DNA from: Schauerella aestuarii
GTDB lineage: Bacteria; Pseudomonadota; Gammaproteobacteria; Burkholderiales; Burkholderiaceae_B
Direction of reading: 5' to 3'
Length of the DNA stretch: 64,000 nucleotides
Assembly: GCF_009866805.1 (NCBI RefSeq)
Contig: NZ_SIZW01000040.1
Location: forward strand, 1-64,000
Shown here: piece after piece, positions 1-8,939 of the stretch
Position numbering within the stretch: the first letter of the stretch is position 1
Layout of the letters: the number at the start of each line of letters is the position of its first letter
Translations under genes and position numbers: made by a program
Notes under the pieces: model-generated
Seen by the model: only the letters and a program-made list of their open reading frames with translations
What the model was told of the DNA's origin: nothing
Databases searched by the model: none

Positions 1-59
1 AAACGCCTTTGCGCCGATGATAGTGGACGGACGTCTGTGAAAGTAGGTCATCGTCAGGC
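1..59 (+). rRNA. rrf: 5S ribosomal RNA, 3' part only
   Basis: The first bases read as the 3' half of a betaproteobacterial 5S rRNA, including the conserved runs CGCCGATGATAGTG and GTGAAAGTAGGTCATCG and the terminal GTCAGGC that would pair with the missing 5' end. The 5' part lies outside the window. A perfect terminator hairpin follows within about ten bases, so this is the end of a ribosomal RNA operon. The exact 3' base could be off by one or two. Confidence 0.9.
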
Positions 60-69
60 TTTTATTCCC

Positions 70-101
70 AAAACCCCGCTGGAGCAATCCAGCGGGGTTT
101 T
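70..101 (+). terminator. Rho-independent terminator of the rRNA operon
   Basis: A perfect 14-bp stem (AAAACCCCGCTGGA and its reverse complement) encloses a 4-nt loop GCAA and ends in a T tract. It starts about ten bases after the 5S rRNA. The A tract on the left arm means it could also stop transcription coming from the right. Confidence 0.93.
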
Positions 102-339
102 GCCATTGCGCCACGCAAATGCAGTGGCATAAAGCGAGGCTTGCCAATCCGCAGCAAACGCATCGGTAACCTCTAAGCCGAAGTACACGTATCGGTCACT
201 GGCTTGCGCGAGCGTCGTTTCGCCCGCACAACACGACGACGTCGCGCTTTGCCAGTACGTTTGCTCGACGGTTCCAGATTTGCGAACGGAGCCTAAATGT
301 GGGGTAAGATTCGTGAAAACGACTGTAGGAGCCGTTAAC

Positions 340-705
340 GTGAATGAAACCCCGATCCCCGTCAAACCCAAAACACCTGATTTGAAGATGCTGACGCACA
401 TCGCGTACGGTCTCTTCGCTTTGGGCTTTTTGACGAGCGGTGCCCTGTTTGCAGCCACGCTGGCAGCGGTGGTGCTGATGTATGTGAAGCGGCCCGATAC
501 GGCCGGAACCCTTTACGCCGCCCATTTCGACTGGTTATTGCGTACGTTTTGGTGGTCGCTGCTTTGGCTGGCGATCAGCTTTATCGCCATGTTCATCTTC
601 ATTGGCTGGCTAGGCGTCATCGCTACCGTTGTCTGGGTGTTCTACCGCCTGGTTCGCGGATGGCTCGCGCTGTTTGAAGGTAATCCTCCCAGCCAATACG
701 CCTGA
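340..705 (+). CDS. Small membrane protein, DUF4870-like
   Basis: A 121-residue protein with a short polar N-terminus (residues 1-16), a long hydrophobic stretch at about 17-45, a loop containing HFDWLLRTFWW, and two further hydrophobic stretches at about 65-105. The HF..RTFWW pattern and the three-helix layout resemble the DUF4870 family of small inner-membrane proteins, whose function is unknown. I chose the GTG at 340 because AGGAG at 327-331 lies 8 nt upstream. The longer frame from a TTG at 280 has no such site. It stands alone between the rRNA operon and a terminator-like hairpin at 837-868. Family membership is judged from the pattern only. Confidence 0.75.
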   Translation: MNETPIPVKPKTPDLKMLTHIAYGLFALGFLTSGALFAATLAAVVLMYVKRPDTAGTLYAAHFDWLLRTFWWSLLWLAISFIAMFIFIGWLGVIATVVWVFYRLVRGWLALFEGNPPSQYA

Positions 706-836
706 GCGACGAGTTGCATAGGCGCCGGCGCGCCGTCACATGCTTCCTATGCCTTGGTTTCGCGGATAGTGGCGAGGTTAGCCAACTGATCGACGCTTTG
801 CAGATGAACGCACGCTTGGCTGTGATGCCCCATAGA

Positions 837-868
837 ACACGCTACCGGGACTGGTAGCGTGTTTTTTT
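837..868 (+). terminator. Rho-independent terminator
   Basis: A 10-bp perfect stem (ACACGCTACC and its reverse complement) with loop GGGACT is followed by a run of T. It lies about 130 nt after the small membrane protein gene and is the likely end of its transcript. Confidence 0.88.
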
Positions 869-1255
869 GAATGATCATCGTAGGCTTCCGCCTGGCGGCC
901 GGCATCGGTGAACGTAACATTATTTCGATCGAGCTCGCGCTGCCTCGATGGGCCCATTGGGGCACAACGCCGCTTCGGGCTTCGTTGCGATATCTGAGCT
1001 CGGAGTGAAGTCAGAGCACGACAGTGGAGCGCAAAGTAACGTCGAAGCGCAACGCCACCGCGGGATTGGAAAATCGGCAAGCGGCGCGCGAGTGCGCGGA
1101 TCGACGACGCAACGCGGCGACGGAGGATACAGGCTACAGCTCAGGGGGGATGTTACGGCGCAGCGCTCGGGCTACTGGGAAGAATCGACCGCGACAATGT
1201 GCATGTCGCGGTGATCGGGCAGGAGGTGGCAATGCACCTCGCCGCCATGGCAGCT
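869..1255. other. Intergenic stretch without recognisable gene
   Basis: Several short open frames cross this stretch on both strands. They are arginine-rich, overlap each other, lack ribosome binding sites and resemble no known family, so I read the region as non-coding. No tRNA fold, repeat or clear promoter was seen. It may hold the 3' untranslated region of the SWIB gene, which is read towards it. Confidence 0.5.
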
Positions 1256-1528
1256 TTATTTCAGGTGCGCGTTGACCAGCTTGGTCAATTCGAACATCGA
1301 GACTTGATCTTTCTGGAAGATCGGGCGCAGCTTGTCGTCTGCATTGATGTTGCGACGGTTCGCGGCATCTTGCAGGTCGTGCTTCTTGATGTACTCCCAG
1401 ATCTTCTTCGTAACCTCGGTGCGCGGCACGGCTTCCGACCCGATCACGGCGGCCAGTTCGGCGCTGGGAGTCAAGGGCTTCATGAAAGCCGCGTTAGGCT
1501 TGCGCGCGGTTGTGGAGGTAGTGGCCAT
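1256..1528 (-). CDS. SWIB/MDM2-domain protein
   Basis: A 90-residue protein whose residues about 15-88 form a complete SWIB domain. It shows the family features: an N-terminal MKPLTPSAELAAVIG segment, KIWEYIKKHDLQD, NRRNINADDKLRPIF and the final MFELTKLVNAHL helix. SWIB domains are best known from eukaryotic chromatin-remodelling complexes. Stand-alone copies occur in Chlamydia and many Burkholderiales, where their role is unsettled but probably nucleoid- or DNA-associated. The ATG at 1526-1528 has AGGAG 9 nt upstream. An upstream extension of the frame to 1753 would run into the divergent amidohydrolase gene and is not needed. Confidence 0.9.
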   Translation of the reverse strand: MATTSTTARKPNAAFMKPLTPSAELAAVIGSEAVPRTEVTKKIWEYIKKHDLQDAANRRNINADDKLRPIFQKDQVSMFELTKLVNAHLK

Positions 1529-1669
1529 AAGACGGCGCTCCTTCTGGTGATTGGAAAAATGTCCTGCGCCGAAGCATAGCGGTTCCGGATCGTAAAGACA
1601 AAGGCATTTATTGTCTGTAGCAACTAAAATAGGGGATCGTTTCATCCTACTGCCATCCGCCTCGTGACC

Positions 1670-2869
1670 ATGACTGAAGTTACCGCTGCACTCAAGGCTA
1701 TTCAATCCTTTCATTCCGATCTGACCGCCATCCGGCGCGATCTGCACGCGCATCCCGAGCTAGGGTTCGAGGAGGTACGTACCTCGGGCATCGTGGCCGG
1801 CGCCCTGGAGGCGATGGGGGTGGAGGTTCATCGGGGTTACGCCAAGACGGGGGTGGTCGGCGTTATTAGGGGACGGACCAACGATAGCGGTCGCATGATC
1901 GGGCTGCGCGCCGACATGGATGCGTTGCCCATGACGGAAGACAACAGTTTTGGTCATAAGTCGACCAAGTCAGGCTTGATGCATGGCTGTGGGCATGACG
2001 GGCACACGACGATTTTGCTGGGTGCAGCCCGCTATCTGGCTCAGACGCGCAACTTCGACGGCACGGCCGTGTTGATCTTCCAGCCGGCGGAAGAGGGTCT
2101 GGGTGGGGCCAAGGCGATGTTGGAGGATGGGCTCTTTGACACCTTCCCATGTGATGCGATCTACGCCATGCACAATTGGCCCGGACTGCCGCCCAATACG
2201 GTCGGCATCAATCCGGGGCCGATGATGGCTGCGGCCGACCGGTTCGAGGTGGTGATCACCGGCCGGGGCGGCCACGGTGCGCACCCTTATCAGACGATTG
2301 ATCCGGTGCTGGTTGCGGGTCATGTGATTACGGCGCTTCAAAGCGTGGTCTCCCGCAATGTGAACCCGCTGGATTCGGCCGTGGTGTCGATCGGCTCGTT
2401 ACAAGCGGGGCATCCTGGTGCCATGAGCGTGATTCCAAGTGAGGCACGACTGGTCGGTACTGTGCGTACGTTTCGCCGCTCGGTACAGGAAATGGTCGAG
2501 ACGCGAATGCGTGGCGTGGTCGAAGGCATCGCAGCGGCTTTCGGCGCTCAGGCCAAGCTCAACTACGAGCGGATGTACCCGGCCACCCTGAATACGCCTC
2601 AGCATGCGCAACTGGTGGGGGACATCGCGACGGATATGCTCGGCAAACAGCAAGTGGTGCGCGATCTGGTGCCCTCGATGGGATCAGAGGACTTTTCTTT
2701 TATGCTGCAGGCGCGCCCGGGGGCCTATTTCCGGGTTGGACAAGGTGGCGCCGAAGCCGGCTGCACCTTACACAATACGCGTTACGATTTCAACGACGAC
2801 ATCATTCCCGTCGGGAGCGCCATGTTTGCGGCCCTGGCTGAAAAAGGCATGCCGTTGGCCGATCGCTGA
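1670..2869 (+). CDS. M20-family amidohydrolase, hippurate hydrolase-like
   Basis: A 399-residue zinc amidohydrolase of the M20 / HipO-AbgB group, which releases an acyl group from N-acyl or N-aroyl amino acids in the cytoplasm. The metal-binding motif MHGCGHDGHT lies at about residues 104-113, and FQPAEEGLGG with the catalytic glutamate at about 138-147. The dimerisation domain begins near GRGGHGAHPYQ. The C-terminal MGSEDFSFM motif and final His segment (CTLHNTRYDF) are intact, and length is normal for the family. The substrate cannot be told from sequence; hippurate or another N-acyl amino acid is possible. A GTG two codons upstream (1664) is an alternative start, and no strong ribosome binding site decides between them. 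Confidence 0.9.
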   Translation: MTEVTAALKAIQSFHSDLTAIRRDLHAHPELGFEEVRTSGIVAGALEAMGVEVHRGYAKTGVVGVIRGRTNDSGRMIGLRADMDALPMTEDNSFGHKSTKSGLMHGCGHDGHTTILLGAARYLAQTRNFDGTAVLIFQPAEEGLGGAKAMLEDGLFDTFPCDAIYAMHNWPGLPPNTVGINPGPMMAAADRFEVVITGRGGHGAHPYQTIDPVLVAGHVITALQSVVSRNVNPLDSAVVSIGSLQAGHPGAMSVIPSEARLVGTVRTFRRSVQEMVETRMRGVVEGIAAAFGAQAKLNYERMYPATLNTPQHAQLVGDIATDMLGKQQVVRDLVPSMGSEDFSFMLQARPGAYFRVGQGGAEAGCTLHNTRYDFNDDIIPVGSAMFAALAEKGMPLADR

Positions 2870-3012
2870 GTGCCGCATCAATGCATCGGTGGCCTAGCGC
2901 CGACAGCGCTATTGCCAATGGCTGAGTCCGCTATCGCCAGACGCTGATGCATTGGCCGCCCGCTCGCCGCGCCCATAACGATTCATCGCTAACCAATGAG
3001 TGACCTGATTTT

Positions 3013-4077
3013 ATGACTAGCATCACCATGACCCGCCCGGACGATTGGCACCTGCATTTGCGCGATGGCGAGGCCTTGGCGGCCGTCGTGGGCGACACAG
3101 CGCGGCAATTTTCCCGCGCGATCATCATGCCTAATTTGCGTCCGCCCGTGACGACGACCGAGCAGGCCCTGGCGTATCGAGAGCACATTTTGACCGCAGT
3201 GGCCGGTGCGGGTGTGGCAGCCGAGCGCTTTACGCCGTTGATGACCCTCTATCTGACGAACAACACCAGCGCCGAAGAGATTCGGCTTGCCAAGGCATCG
3301 GGTCATGTTTACGCGGTCAAGCTGTACCCCGCGGGCGCGACGACGAACTCGGATGCCGGCGTGACGGATCTGCTGGGGCACTGCACGGCGGCGCTCGAAG
3401 CACTGCAAGCCTGCGGCATGCCGTTGCTGGTGCATGGCGAGGTGACCGATCCGGGAATCGATGTGTTCGATCGTGAAGCGATCTTTATCGATCGTGTGAT
3501 GGTGCCGTTGCGCCGGGCTTTTCCCGAGCTCAAAGTGGTTTTCGAGCACATCACGACCCGCGAAGGGGCACATTACGTACGCGATGCAGAGGGTCCCGTC
3601 GCAGCCACCATTACACCGCAGCACATGCTCTATAACCGCAATGCGCTGTTTACCGGTGGCGTGCGTCCGCATTGGTATTGCCTGCCCATCCTCAAGCGCG
3701 AGGTGCATCGCGAGGCGTTGGTCGAGGCGGCAACCGGCGGCAGTCCGCGCTTCTTCCTGGGTACCGATAGCGCGCCGCATGCGCGTGGCTTGAAGGAACA
3801 TGCCTGTGGCTGCGCCGGTTGCTACACCGCGTTGCACGCGATGGCGCTGTATGCGCAGGCATTCGAAGCGGTGGATCGTCTCGATAAGCTCGAAGCGTTT
3901 GCAAGTTTCCACGGCCCTGACTTCTATGGCCTGCCCCGCAACACCGATACGCTGACGTTGGTGCGAGAGGAAACGCGAGTGCCCGACGAACTGCCTTTCG
4001 GCAATACGACGCTCGTGCCGCTGGCCGCCGGCGAATCGCTGGCCTGGCGGGCGTTGGTCGATACCGCAACTGCGTAA
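3013..4077 (+). CDS. pyrC: Dihydroorotase, type II
   Basis: A 354-residue zinc enzyme that cyclises N-carbamoyl-L-aspartate to dihydroorotate in pyrimidine synthesis. It belongs to the short E. coli-like class. Metal ligands are visible: H13 and H15 in WHLHLRD, the carboxylated lysine K103 in [10 protein letters not shown], the histidines in LLVHGE and FEHITT, and the aspartate in FLGTDSAPH. This is the catalytically complete dihydroorotase of the window, in contrast to the degenerate homologue at 58960-60381. It appears monocistronic, with repeats and a bidirectional terminator after it. Confidence 0.97.
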   Translation: MTSITMTRPDDWHLHLRDGEALAAVVGDTARQFSRAIIMPNLRPPVTTTEQALAYREHILTAVAGAGVAAERFTPLMTLYLTNNTSAEEIRLAKASGHVYAVKLYPAGATTNSDAGVTDLLGHCTAALEALQACGMPLLVHGEVTDPGIDVFDREAIFIDRVMVPLRRAFPELKVVFEHITTREGAHYVRDAEGPVAATITPQHMLYNRNALFTGGVRPHWYCLPILKREVHREALVEAATGGSPRFFLGTDSAPHARGLKEHACGCAGCYTALHAMALYAQAFEAVDRLDKLEAFASFHGPDFYGLPRNTDTLTLVREETRVPDELPFGNTTLVPLAAGESLAWRALVDTATA

Positions 4078-4084
4078 GCACGGC

Positions 4085-4172
4085 GCCAGGCAAAGCGGAG
4101 TATCGTAGAGCAGCGCCAAGCGAGGCATAAGCCAACCAAAGCAAAGCCAGGCAAAGCGAAGCCAGGCAAAGC
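4085..4172. repeat. Short direct repeats GCCAGGCAAAGC
   Basis: The 12-mer GCCAGGCAAAGC occurs exactly three times, at 4085-4096, 4146-4157 and 4161-4172. The last two copies lie 15 bp apart, and looser GCAAAGC and GCCAA fragments lie between and after them. The array sits in the 3' region between pyrC and the terminator at 4254. No spacer-like unique sequence separates the units, so it is not a CRISPR array. Function unknown; it may be slippage-derived. Confidence 0.7.
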
Positions 4173-4253
4173 AGAAAGCAAAGCCGACGACAGCACATCC
4201 CCTGGCAACGCACATCCAGACAACGCAGGCGCCAAGCGGATAAACCGGCGAAA

Positions 4254-4277
4254 AAAAACCGGCCATGGCCGGTTTTT
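4254..4277. terminator. Bidirectional terminator between pyrC and uup
   Basis: A perfect 24-bp palindrome with arm AAAAACCGGCCA gives a GC stem bounded by A and T tracts on both sides. It lies between two convergent genes, so it can serve both transcripts. Confidence 0.9.
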
Positions 4278-4333
4278 CTTCTCAAGACAAAACTGGGGCG
4301 GCGCGTGCCGCCTCATTCATTCAACGGCGAGCA

Positions 4334-6163
4334 TCAGCCGCCGTTTTGCTTGGCTTCGAGCTTCTCCCAGCGTTCAAACTTCGTCTCGAGCGTGGACTGC
4401 AGCACAGCCAGGCGCTCATTGACGCGTTCCACTTCCGCAGGATCTTCGCGATACAGCATGCCGTCCGCCAGCGTGGCAGAAAGGGTGGTTTGCTCGGCTT
4501 CGATGGCCGCAATCTCCTCGGGCAGCGTGTCGATCTCTTTCTGTTCCCAACTGCTCAGGCGCACGCGCTTGGCGGTCTTGGCGGGTTCGGGCACGGGTTC
4601 AGGCGTGGGTTGGGCTACGTCGGCCACGTCCATCTTGTCGGCGAGGGTGGTGGGAGCTGCGGGCGCGGCTGGCCGTTGGGCGACCCAGTCGTCATAGCCA
4701 CCGACATAATCGCGCCAGTGGCCATTGCCTTCGTAGGCAATGGTCTGCGTGATGACGTTATTGAGAAACACGCGGTCGTGGCTCACCAGGAGCACGGTGC
4801 CGCGGTATTCCTGCAGCAACTCTTCGAGCAGCTCGAGCGTTTCGATATCCAGGTCGTTGGTGGGTTCGTCCAGCACCAGCACGTTGGTGGGACGTGCAAA
4901 CAGCCGCGCCAGCAGCAAGCGCGCGCGCTCACCGCCCGACAGGCTGCTGACCGGCGAGTTGGCACGCGCCGGCGAGAAGAGGAAGTCGCCCAGATAGCTC
5001 TTGACGTGCTTGCGCTCGTTGCCGATCTCGACCCATTCGCTACCCGGATTGATCACGTCGACGAGCGAAGCGTTCTCATCGAGCTGCGAGCGCATCTGGT
5101 CGAAGTAGGCCACGGACACGTTGGTGCCCATGCGCGTGGTGCCCGTATCCGGTTGCAGCTCGCCCAGGATGAGTTTGAGCAGGGTGGTCTTGCCGGCACC
5201 ATTGGGGCCGACGATGCCGATGCGGTCGCCGCGCATGACGGTGGTGCTGTAGCCCTCGACCACCACACGTTCGCCGAAGCGCTTGCCGACGTTTTCGAGT
5301 TCGCCCACGAGCTTGCCCGAGCGTTGACCTTCGGCCAGCGCCAGCGACACATTGCCCACGCGATCGCGTCGCTCGGCGCGGTCGACCCGAAGCTGCTCGA
5401 GGCGGCGCACGCGGCCTTCGTTACGCGTACGGCGAGCTTCAACGCCCTTGCGGATCCAGACTTCCTCTTGCGCAAGCAATTTATCGAAGCGGGCATTCTC
5501 CAGACGCTCGGACTCTAGGAACTGGGCCTTGCGAACCTGCCATTGCGAGAAGTTGCCGGGAAAGCTCAGCAAGCGCCCACGGTCGAGTTCGACGATGCGG
5601 GTGGTGATGGCATCCAGGAAGCGCCGATCGTGGGTGATGATGACCGAGGCGCCACGCCAGGTGCGAAGCATGTCCTCGAGCCAGGCGATGCCCTCGAAGT
5701 CCAGATGGTTGGTGGGCTCGTCCAGCAGCAGGAGGTCGGGCTCGCCGGCCAGTGCGCGAGCGAGCGCCACGCGCTTGCGCGTACCGCCGGACAGGCCGGC
5801 GATGTGGGCGTCGGGCGGCAGGCGCAGGCGTTCGAGCAGGGCGCTCACGCGCGAGGGGCGCGCCCAGTCTTCGCTGTCTTCGTCCATGTCGCACACGGTG
5901 TCGAAGATGGTGCGGGAGTCGTCGAGCTCAGGCTCTTGCTCGACCGTGGCGACGACCAGGCCGGACGACCGGGCGATGTCGCCGTCGTCAGGCTGCGAGC
6001 GGCCGTCGAGCAGGCGCAGAAGCGACGATTTGCCGGCGCCGTTGCGGCCGATCAAGCCGATGCGTTCGCCGGACTGGATCACGAAATCGGCGTGATTGAG
6101 CAGAGGGTGGTGGCCGAAGGCCAACTGAATATCGCTGAGGGTAATGAGTGAGGTGGGCGCCAT
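4334..6163 (-). CDS. uup: ABC-F family ATPase, Uup type
   Basis: A 609-residue soluble protein with two ABC ATPase domains and no membrane segment. The first Walker A is GRNGAGKS at residues 39-46, with signature LSGGTRKRVALARAL and LLLDEPTNHLD. The second has GPNGAGKTTLL, SLSGGERARLLLARL and LVLDEPTNDLD. A charged linker (QPTPEPVPEPAKTAKR) leads to a C-terminal coiled coil of about 75 residues (SWEQKEIDTLPEEI to KFERWEKLEAKQ), the mark of Uup among ABC-F proteins. Family members act on ribosomes or DNA; Uup is linked to transposon precise excision and ribosome function in E. coli. The ATG at 6161-6163 begins the ABC domain. The frame upstream is unsupported. Confidence 0.93.
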   Translation of the reverse strand: MAPTSLITLSDIQLAFGHHPLLNHADFVIQSGERIGLIGRNGAGKSSLLRLLDGRSQPDDGDIARSSGLVVATVEQEPELDDSRTIFDTVCDMDEDSEDWARPSRVSALLERLRLPPDAHIAGLSGGTRKRVALARALAGEPDLLLLDEPTNHLDFEGIAWLEDMLRTWRGASVIITHDRRFLDAITTRIVELDRGRLLSFPGNFSQWQVRKAQFLESERLENARFDKLLAQEEVWIRKGVEARRTRNEGRVRRLEQLRVDRAERRDRVGNVSLALAEGQRSGKLVGELENVGKRFGERVVVEGYSTTVMRGDRIGIVGPNGAGKTTLLKLILGELQPDTGTTRMGTNVSVAYFDQMRSQLDENASLVDVINPGSEWVEIGNERKHVKSYLGDFLFSPARANSPVSSLSGGERARLLLARLFARPTNVLVLDEPTNDLDIETLELLEELLQEYRGTVLLVSHDRVFLNNVITQTIAYEGNGHWRDYVGGYDDWVAQRPAAPAAPTTLADKMDVADVAQPTPEPVPEPAKTAKRVRLSSWEQKEIDTLPEEIAAIEAEQTTLSATLADGMLYREDPAEVERVNERLAVLQSTLETKFERWEKLEAKQNGG

Positions 6164-6384
6164 AACATCCGTGAACTGGAAACGGGGCGTCGCCGCGCGG
6201 TGACGCGTGACGCCCTTCAATAGCCGCTATTGTCTCAGGAACGAGCGACGTACGTGACTGCCGCGCTTGGGCAAAGTGCGAAAACTGTGGTTTTGTGAGC
6301 GACTTCGCCGCTGATCGGCGCAAATATTTGCACGTTTGACGCGTCGGGCGAGATCGGCGGCACCCGCTGCGACGCCGAATGTTT

Positions 6385-6390
6385 TAGAAT
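6385..6390 (+). promoter_or_regulatory. Probable -10 element for rnpB
   Basis: TAGAAT lies 7 nt before the inferred first base of RNase P RNA, the expected distance. I could not find a convincing -35 element at the standard spacing. A 12-bp palindrome GCAAATATTTGC lies farther upstream at 6320-6331. Confidence 0.5.
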
Positions 6391-6396
6391 GGCGGC

Positions 6397-6814
6397 GCAA
6401 AGCGGATCGGGCAATCGCGTTGCGGCTTGCCGCATCGAGGAAGGTCCGGACTCCATAGGGCAGGGTAGCGGCTAACGGCCGCCCGGCGGCGCGGTGGGTG
6501 CAAATCCATCGCGTGAGATTGAGGAACAGGGCCACAGAGACGAGTCTGTCAGGTGGGCGTGCATCACGCACTGGTACGGCCACTCCGTACTGCGCGTATC
6601 GGCAACGATGCGCAGCCTGGCAGGGTGAAACGCGGCAACCTCTACCCGGAGCAACATCAAATAGGCACGCGTGGCGTTCTCGGATGCCGAAGGGCGGCTC
6701 GCTCAAGCGTGCGGGTAGATGGCTAGATCGGGTCAGCAATGGCTCGACGAGAGGAATGATTGCCCGTCGGACTCACGTTCGACGTACAGAATCCGGCCTA
6801 TAGATCCGCTTTGC
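6397..6814 (+). ncRNA. rnpB: RNase P RNA, class A
   Basis: This is the catalytic RNA of ribonuclease P, which trims the 5' leaders of pre-tRNAs. The 5' segment GCAAAGCGGATC (6397-6408) pairs perfectly with GATCCGCTTTGC (6803-6814) to form helix P1. The conserved core GAGGAAGGTCCGGACTCC is at about 6437. Other conserved blocks are GGGTGAAACGCGGCAACC, GGAGCAACATCAAATAGGC, GGCTCGACGAGAGGAATG and the 3' ACAGAATCCGGCCTAT that closes P4. The length of about 418 nt is in the normal range for this class. No protein gene overlaps credibly. Confidence 0.96.
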
Positions 6815-6943
6815 ACACCCAACTTTCTCTTGAATTTTCAACTGCTTGTAAGCGGTTGCTGCGACACGTCCCTCCCAAACGTAATAACGGTGACAAATTC
6901 GTGACCGCCCCAAGCTTGATCAAACACTTTGAGTTCAATTTGT

Positions 6944-6976
6944 AACCCTCTGATTTGTTAGGGGGTTTTGATTTTG
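6944..6976 (+). terminator. Probable terminator between rnpB and mraZ
   Basis: AACCCTCT pairs with AGGGGGTT (one G-U pair) across an 8-nt loop and is followed by TTGATTTT. It lies in an AT-rich stretch 130 nt after rnpB and would insulate the division-cluster promoter from rnpB transcription. Confidence 0.65.
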
Positions 6977-7034
6977 TCCACTTTGTAAACATGCTCTAAG
7001 TCCTTGTTGTGATTGAAAAAAGTGCAACCGTAGC

Positions 7035-7063
7035 TTGACCCGCTATTCCCGATCCCGTAGAGT
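7035..7063 (+). promoter_or_regulatory. Promoter of the division and cell-wall cluster
   Basis: TTGACC (7035-7040) and TAGAGT (7058-7063) are separated by 17 bp, giving a sigma-70 type promoter just ahead of mraZ. The following MraZ-type repeats begin inside the -10 element, so binding there would block transcription. Confidence 0.7.
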
Positions 7064-7108
7064 GGGAAAAAGTAGGATTTAGTGCAATTAAGTGGGGTGC
7101 GTGGGGTG
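7062..7108 (+). promoter_or_regulatory. MraZ operator: decamer direct repeats
   Basis: Successive 10-bp units begin with GTGGG or a close variant: GTGGGAAAAA (7062), GTAGGATTTA (7072), GTGCAATTAA (7082), GTGGGGTGCG (7092), then TGGGGTG (7102). MraZ is known to bind TGGGN direct repeats with 10-bp spacing in front of its own gene and to repress the cluster. The array overlaps the -10 element and reaches into the mraZ start codon. Confidence 0.8.
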
Positions 7109-7534
7109 TTTCAAGGAAGCAGCGCGTTAACGCTGGATGCCAAGGGGCGGATTTCGATTCCGACCCGGCACCGCGACGCCCTCGTTTCCCAGGCCGAAGG
7201 CCGTTTGACCCTTACTCGTCACCCCGACGGCTGTTTGCTGGTGTATCCGCGGCATGAGTGGGAAAAGAAGCGCGAGCAGATCGCCGCTTTTCCGATGACG
7301 GCGCGTGCGCTGCAGCGCCTGCTGCTCGGTAATGCACAGGATGTTGAACTGGATGGATCCGGTCGCGTGCTGATTGCGCCCGAATTGCGCAGTGCCGCGA
7401 ACATGAACCGGGAAGCGATGCTGCTCGGTATGGGTTCGCACTTTGAACTATGGGATGCCGCAACTTTGGCCGCGCGTGAAGCGGAAGATTTGGCCAAGGG
7501 AATGCCGGACGTGTTGAATCAGTTTTCCTTCTGA
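7106..7534 (+). CDS. mraZ: Transcriptional regulator MraZ
   Basis: A 142-residue protein with two AbrB-like swapped-hairpin domains. The first contains [18 protein letters not shown], and the second is around [17 protein letters not shown]. MraZ forms a ring-shaped oligomer that binds direct repeats upstream of the division cluster and represses it. I start it at GTG 7106 (V-F-Q-G-S), which matches the usual MraZ N-terminus M-F-x-G. The frame stays open to a GTG at 7082, but that start would lie inside the operator repeats. It is the first gene of the cluster, 8 nt before rsmH. Confidence 0.93.
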   Translation: MFQGSSALTLDAKGRISIPTRHRDALVSQAEGRLTLTRHPDGCLLVYPRHEWEKKREQIAAFPMTARALQRLLLGNAQDVELDGSGRVLIAPELRSAANMNREAMLLGMGSHFELWDAATLAAREAEDLAKGMPDVLNQFSF

Positions 7535-7542
7535 TATCGGTT

Positions 7543-8637
7543 ATGGGTTTTGAACATCGGCCGGTGCTGCTGGCGCCGACGGTAGATGCGTTGTTGGTGC
7601 CCGATTTCGGCCAACGCGGTCACCGTCTGAGCGACGAAGAACGCGAAGCGGAGCACGAGCGCCGCCGCAGGGGCGTCTTCGTGGACGGCACATTCGGCCG
7701 GGGTGGACACACGCGCGAATTGTTGTCGCGTCTGGCGTCGACCGCGCGCGTAGTCGTGTTCGACAAGGACCCGCAGGCGATTGCCGTGGCGCGCGATCTG
7801 GCAGCGAACGACACCCGCGTCACCGTGGTTCACGATGGATTTTCGAGCATGCCCGAGGCGCTGGCCGAACACGGGATTGCCCAGATCGACGGCGTCATGC
7901 TGGATCTGGGGATCTCTTCGCCGCAAATCGACGATGCCGAACGAGGTTTTTCTTTCATGCGCGAAGGTCCGCTGGACATGCGCATGGATACGACGCGCGG
8001 CCCTACGGCGGCGCAGTGGCTGGCAGATGCCAGTATTGATGAGATGCGGGAGGTCATAGCGACTTATGGCGAAGAACGGTTTGCTTTTCAGATTGCAAAA
8101 ACGATTGCAGCTCGCCGCGCAGCAGGGCCGCTGCGCACCACGCTCGACCTTGCCGAGCTCGTCGCCGGCACCGTCCGCACGCGCGAAAAGGGCCAACATC
8201 CGGCCACACGCACCTTTCAGGCTTTACGGATTTACCTCAATCGCGAGCTCGAGGAGCTGTCTAGCGCCCTCGCGTCAGCGCTGACGCTACTGGCGCCTGC
8301 CGGACGATTGGCCGTGATCAGCTTTCATTCGCTTGAAGATCGTATGGTCAAGCAATGTATCGCTGCGGCGGCGCGCCCAGGTGAAGCCATGGCACGTTTG
8401 CCGATCCGTGAAAGTGAAATGCCCCAGCCGCTGTATCGGTCGCTGGGGCGTGTGCTTGCCGACGACGAAGAAGTGTCCGGCAACGCGCGTTCGCGTTCCG
8501 CCGTGCTGCGTGTCGCCGAGCGTACCAATACGCCCCTGGATGCCGCCGGTGCCGCGCCCTTCGTGGGATCCGGCAGCCTGCCGAGCGAACAACGCGCGGC
8601 TGCGCCCGGTCGCGGCCGTCGTAAAGGAGCGCACTGA
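7543..8637 (+). CDS. rsmH: 16S rRNA (cytosine-1402-N4)-methyltransferase RsmH
   Basis: A 364-residue SAM-dependent methyltransferase, formerly MraW, that methylates C1402 in the ribosomal P site. The start [15 protein letters not shown], the SAM-binding [12 protein letters not shown], and the [32 protein letters not shown] and [12 protein letters not shown] motifs are all present. It is about 50 residues longer than the E. coli enzyme, through a charged insertion ([13 protein letters not shown]) near residue 30 and a basic C-terminal tail. Its stop codon overlaps the ftsL start. Confidence 0.96.
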   Translation: MGFEHRPVLLAPTVDALLVPDFGQRGHRLSDEEREAEHERRRRGVFVDGTFGRGGHTRELLSRLASTARVVVFDKDPQAIAVARDLAANDTRVTVVHDGFSSMPEALAEHGIAQIDGVMLDLGISSPQIDDAERGFSFMREGPLDMRMDTTRGPTAAQWLADASIDEMREVIATYGEERFAFQIAKTIAARRAAGPLRTTLDLAELVAGTVRTREKGQHPATRTFQALRIYLNRELEELSSALASALTLLAPAGRLAVISFHSLEDRMVKQCIAAAARPGEAMARLPIRESEMPQPLYRSLGRVLADDEEVSGNARSRSAVLRVAERTNTPLDAAGAAPFVGSGSLPSEQRAAAPGRGRRKGAH

Positions 8638-8939
8638 TGGGCCGCGCCAGCTTGATCGTCGCCACGCTCTTGATGCTGTCCGCCATCTCGCTGGTTTCGG
8701 CGCGCTATCAGTCGCGCCAACTGTTCATTGAATACGAGCGTGCCCAGTCGCAGGCGCGCGAACTCGAAATCGAGTGGCGCCGCATGCAGGTCGCGCGCGC
8801 CGAATTTGCCCGCAATACGCGGGTCGACCAGGCCGCCACCGGCGAGTTGGGCATGATGCCCATCGCGCCCGAGCGCACCATTTATCTTCAAGCGACGGCG
8901 CAAACGCCTTCGTCAGCACAAACCGGGGGTGCACGATGA
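8637..8939 (+). CDS. ftsL: Cell division protein FtsL
   Basis: A 100-residue bitopic inner-membrane protein: membrane helix at residues about 4-21 and then a periplasmic coiled coil (QLFIEYERAQSQARELEIEWRRMQ). FtsL binds FtsB and FtsQ and activates the FtsWI septal synthase. Sequence is weakly conserved in the family; size, topology and position between rsmH and ftsI identify it. ATG overlaps the rsmH stop by one base, and its own stop overlaps the ftsI start. Confidence 0.92.
   Translation: MGRASLIVATLLMLSAISLVSARYQSRQLFIEYERAQSQARELEIEWRRMQVARAEFARNTRVDQAATGELGMMPIAPERTIYLQATAQTPSSAQTGGAR

Noticed and set aside
869-1255. Small overlapping frames (for example 948-1214 and 1024-1275) as genes
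   Set aside because: They overlap each other, lack ribosome binding sites and are compositionally biased, with no recognisable family.
2989-4266. A 425-codon minus-strand frame across pyrC
   Set aside because: Antisense to a clear dihydroorotase. Its repetitive FAWLRFAWLCFGWL part is just the GCCAGGCAAAGC repeat read backwards.
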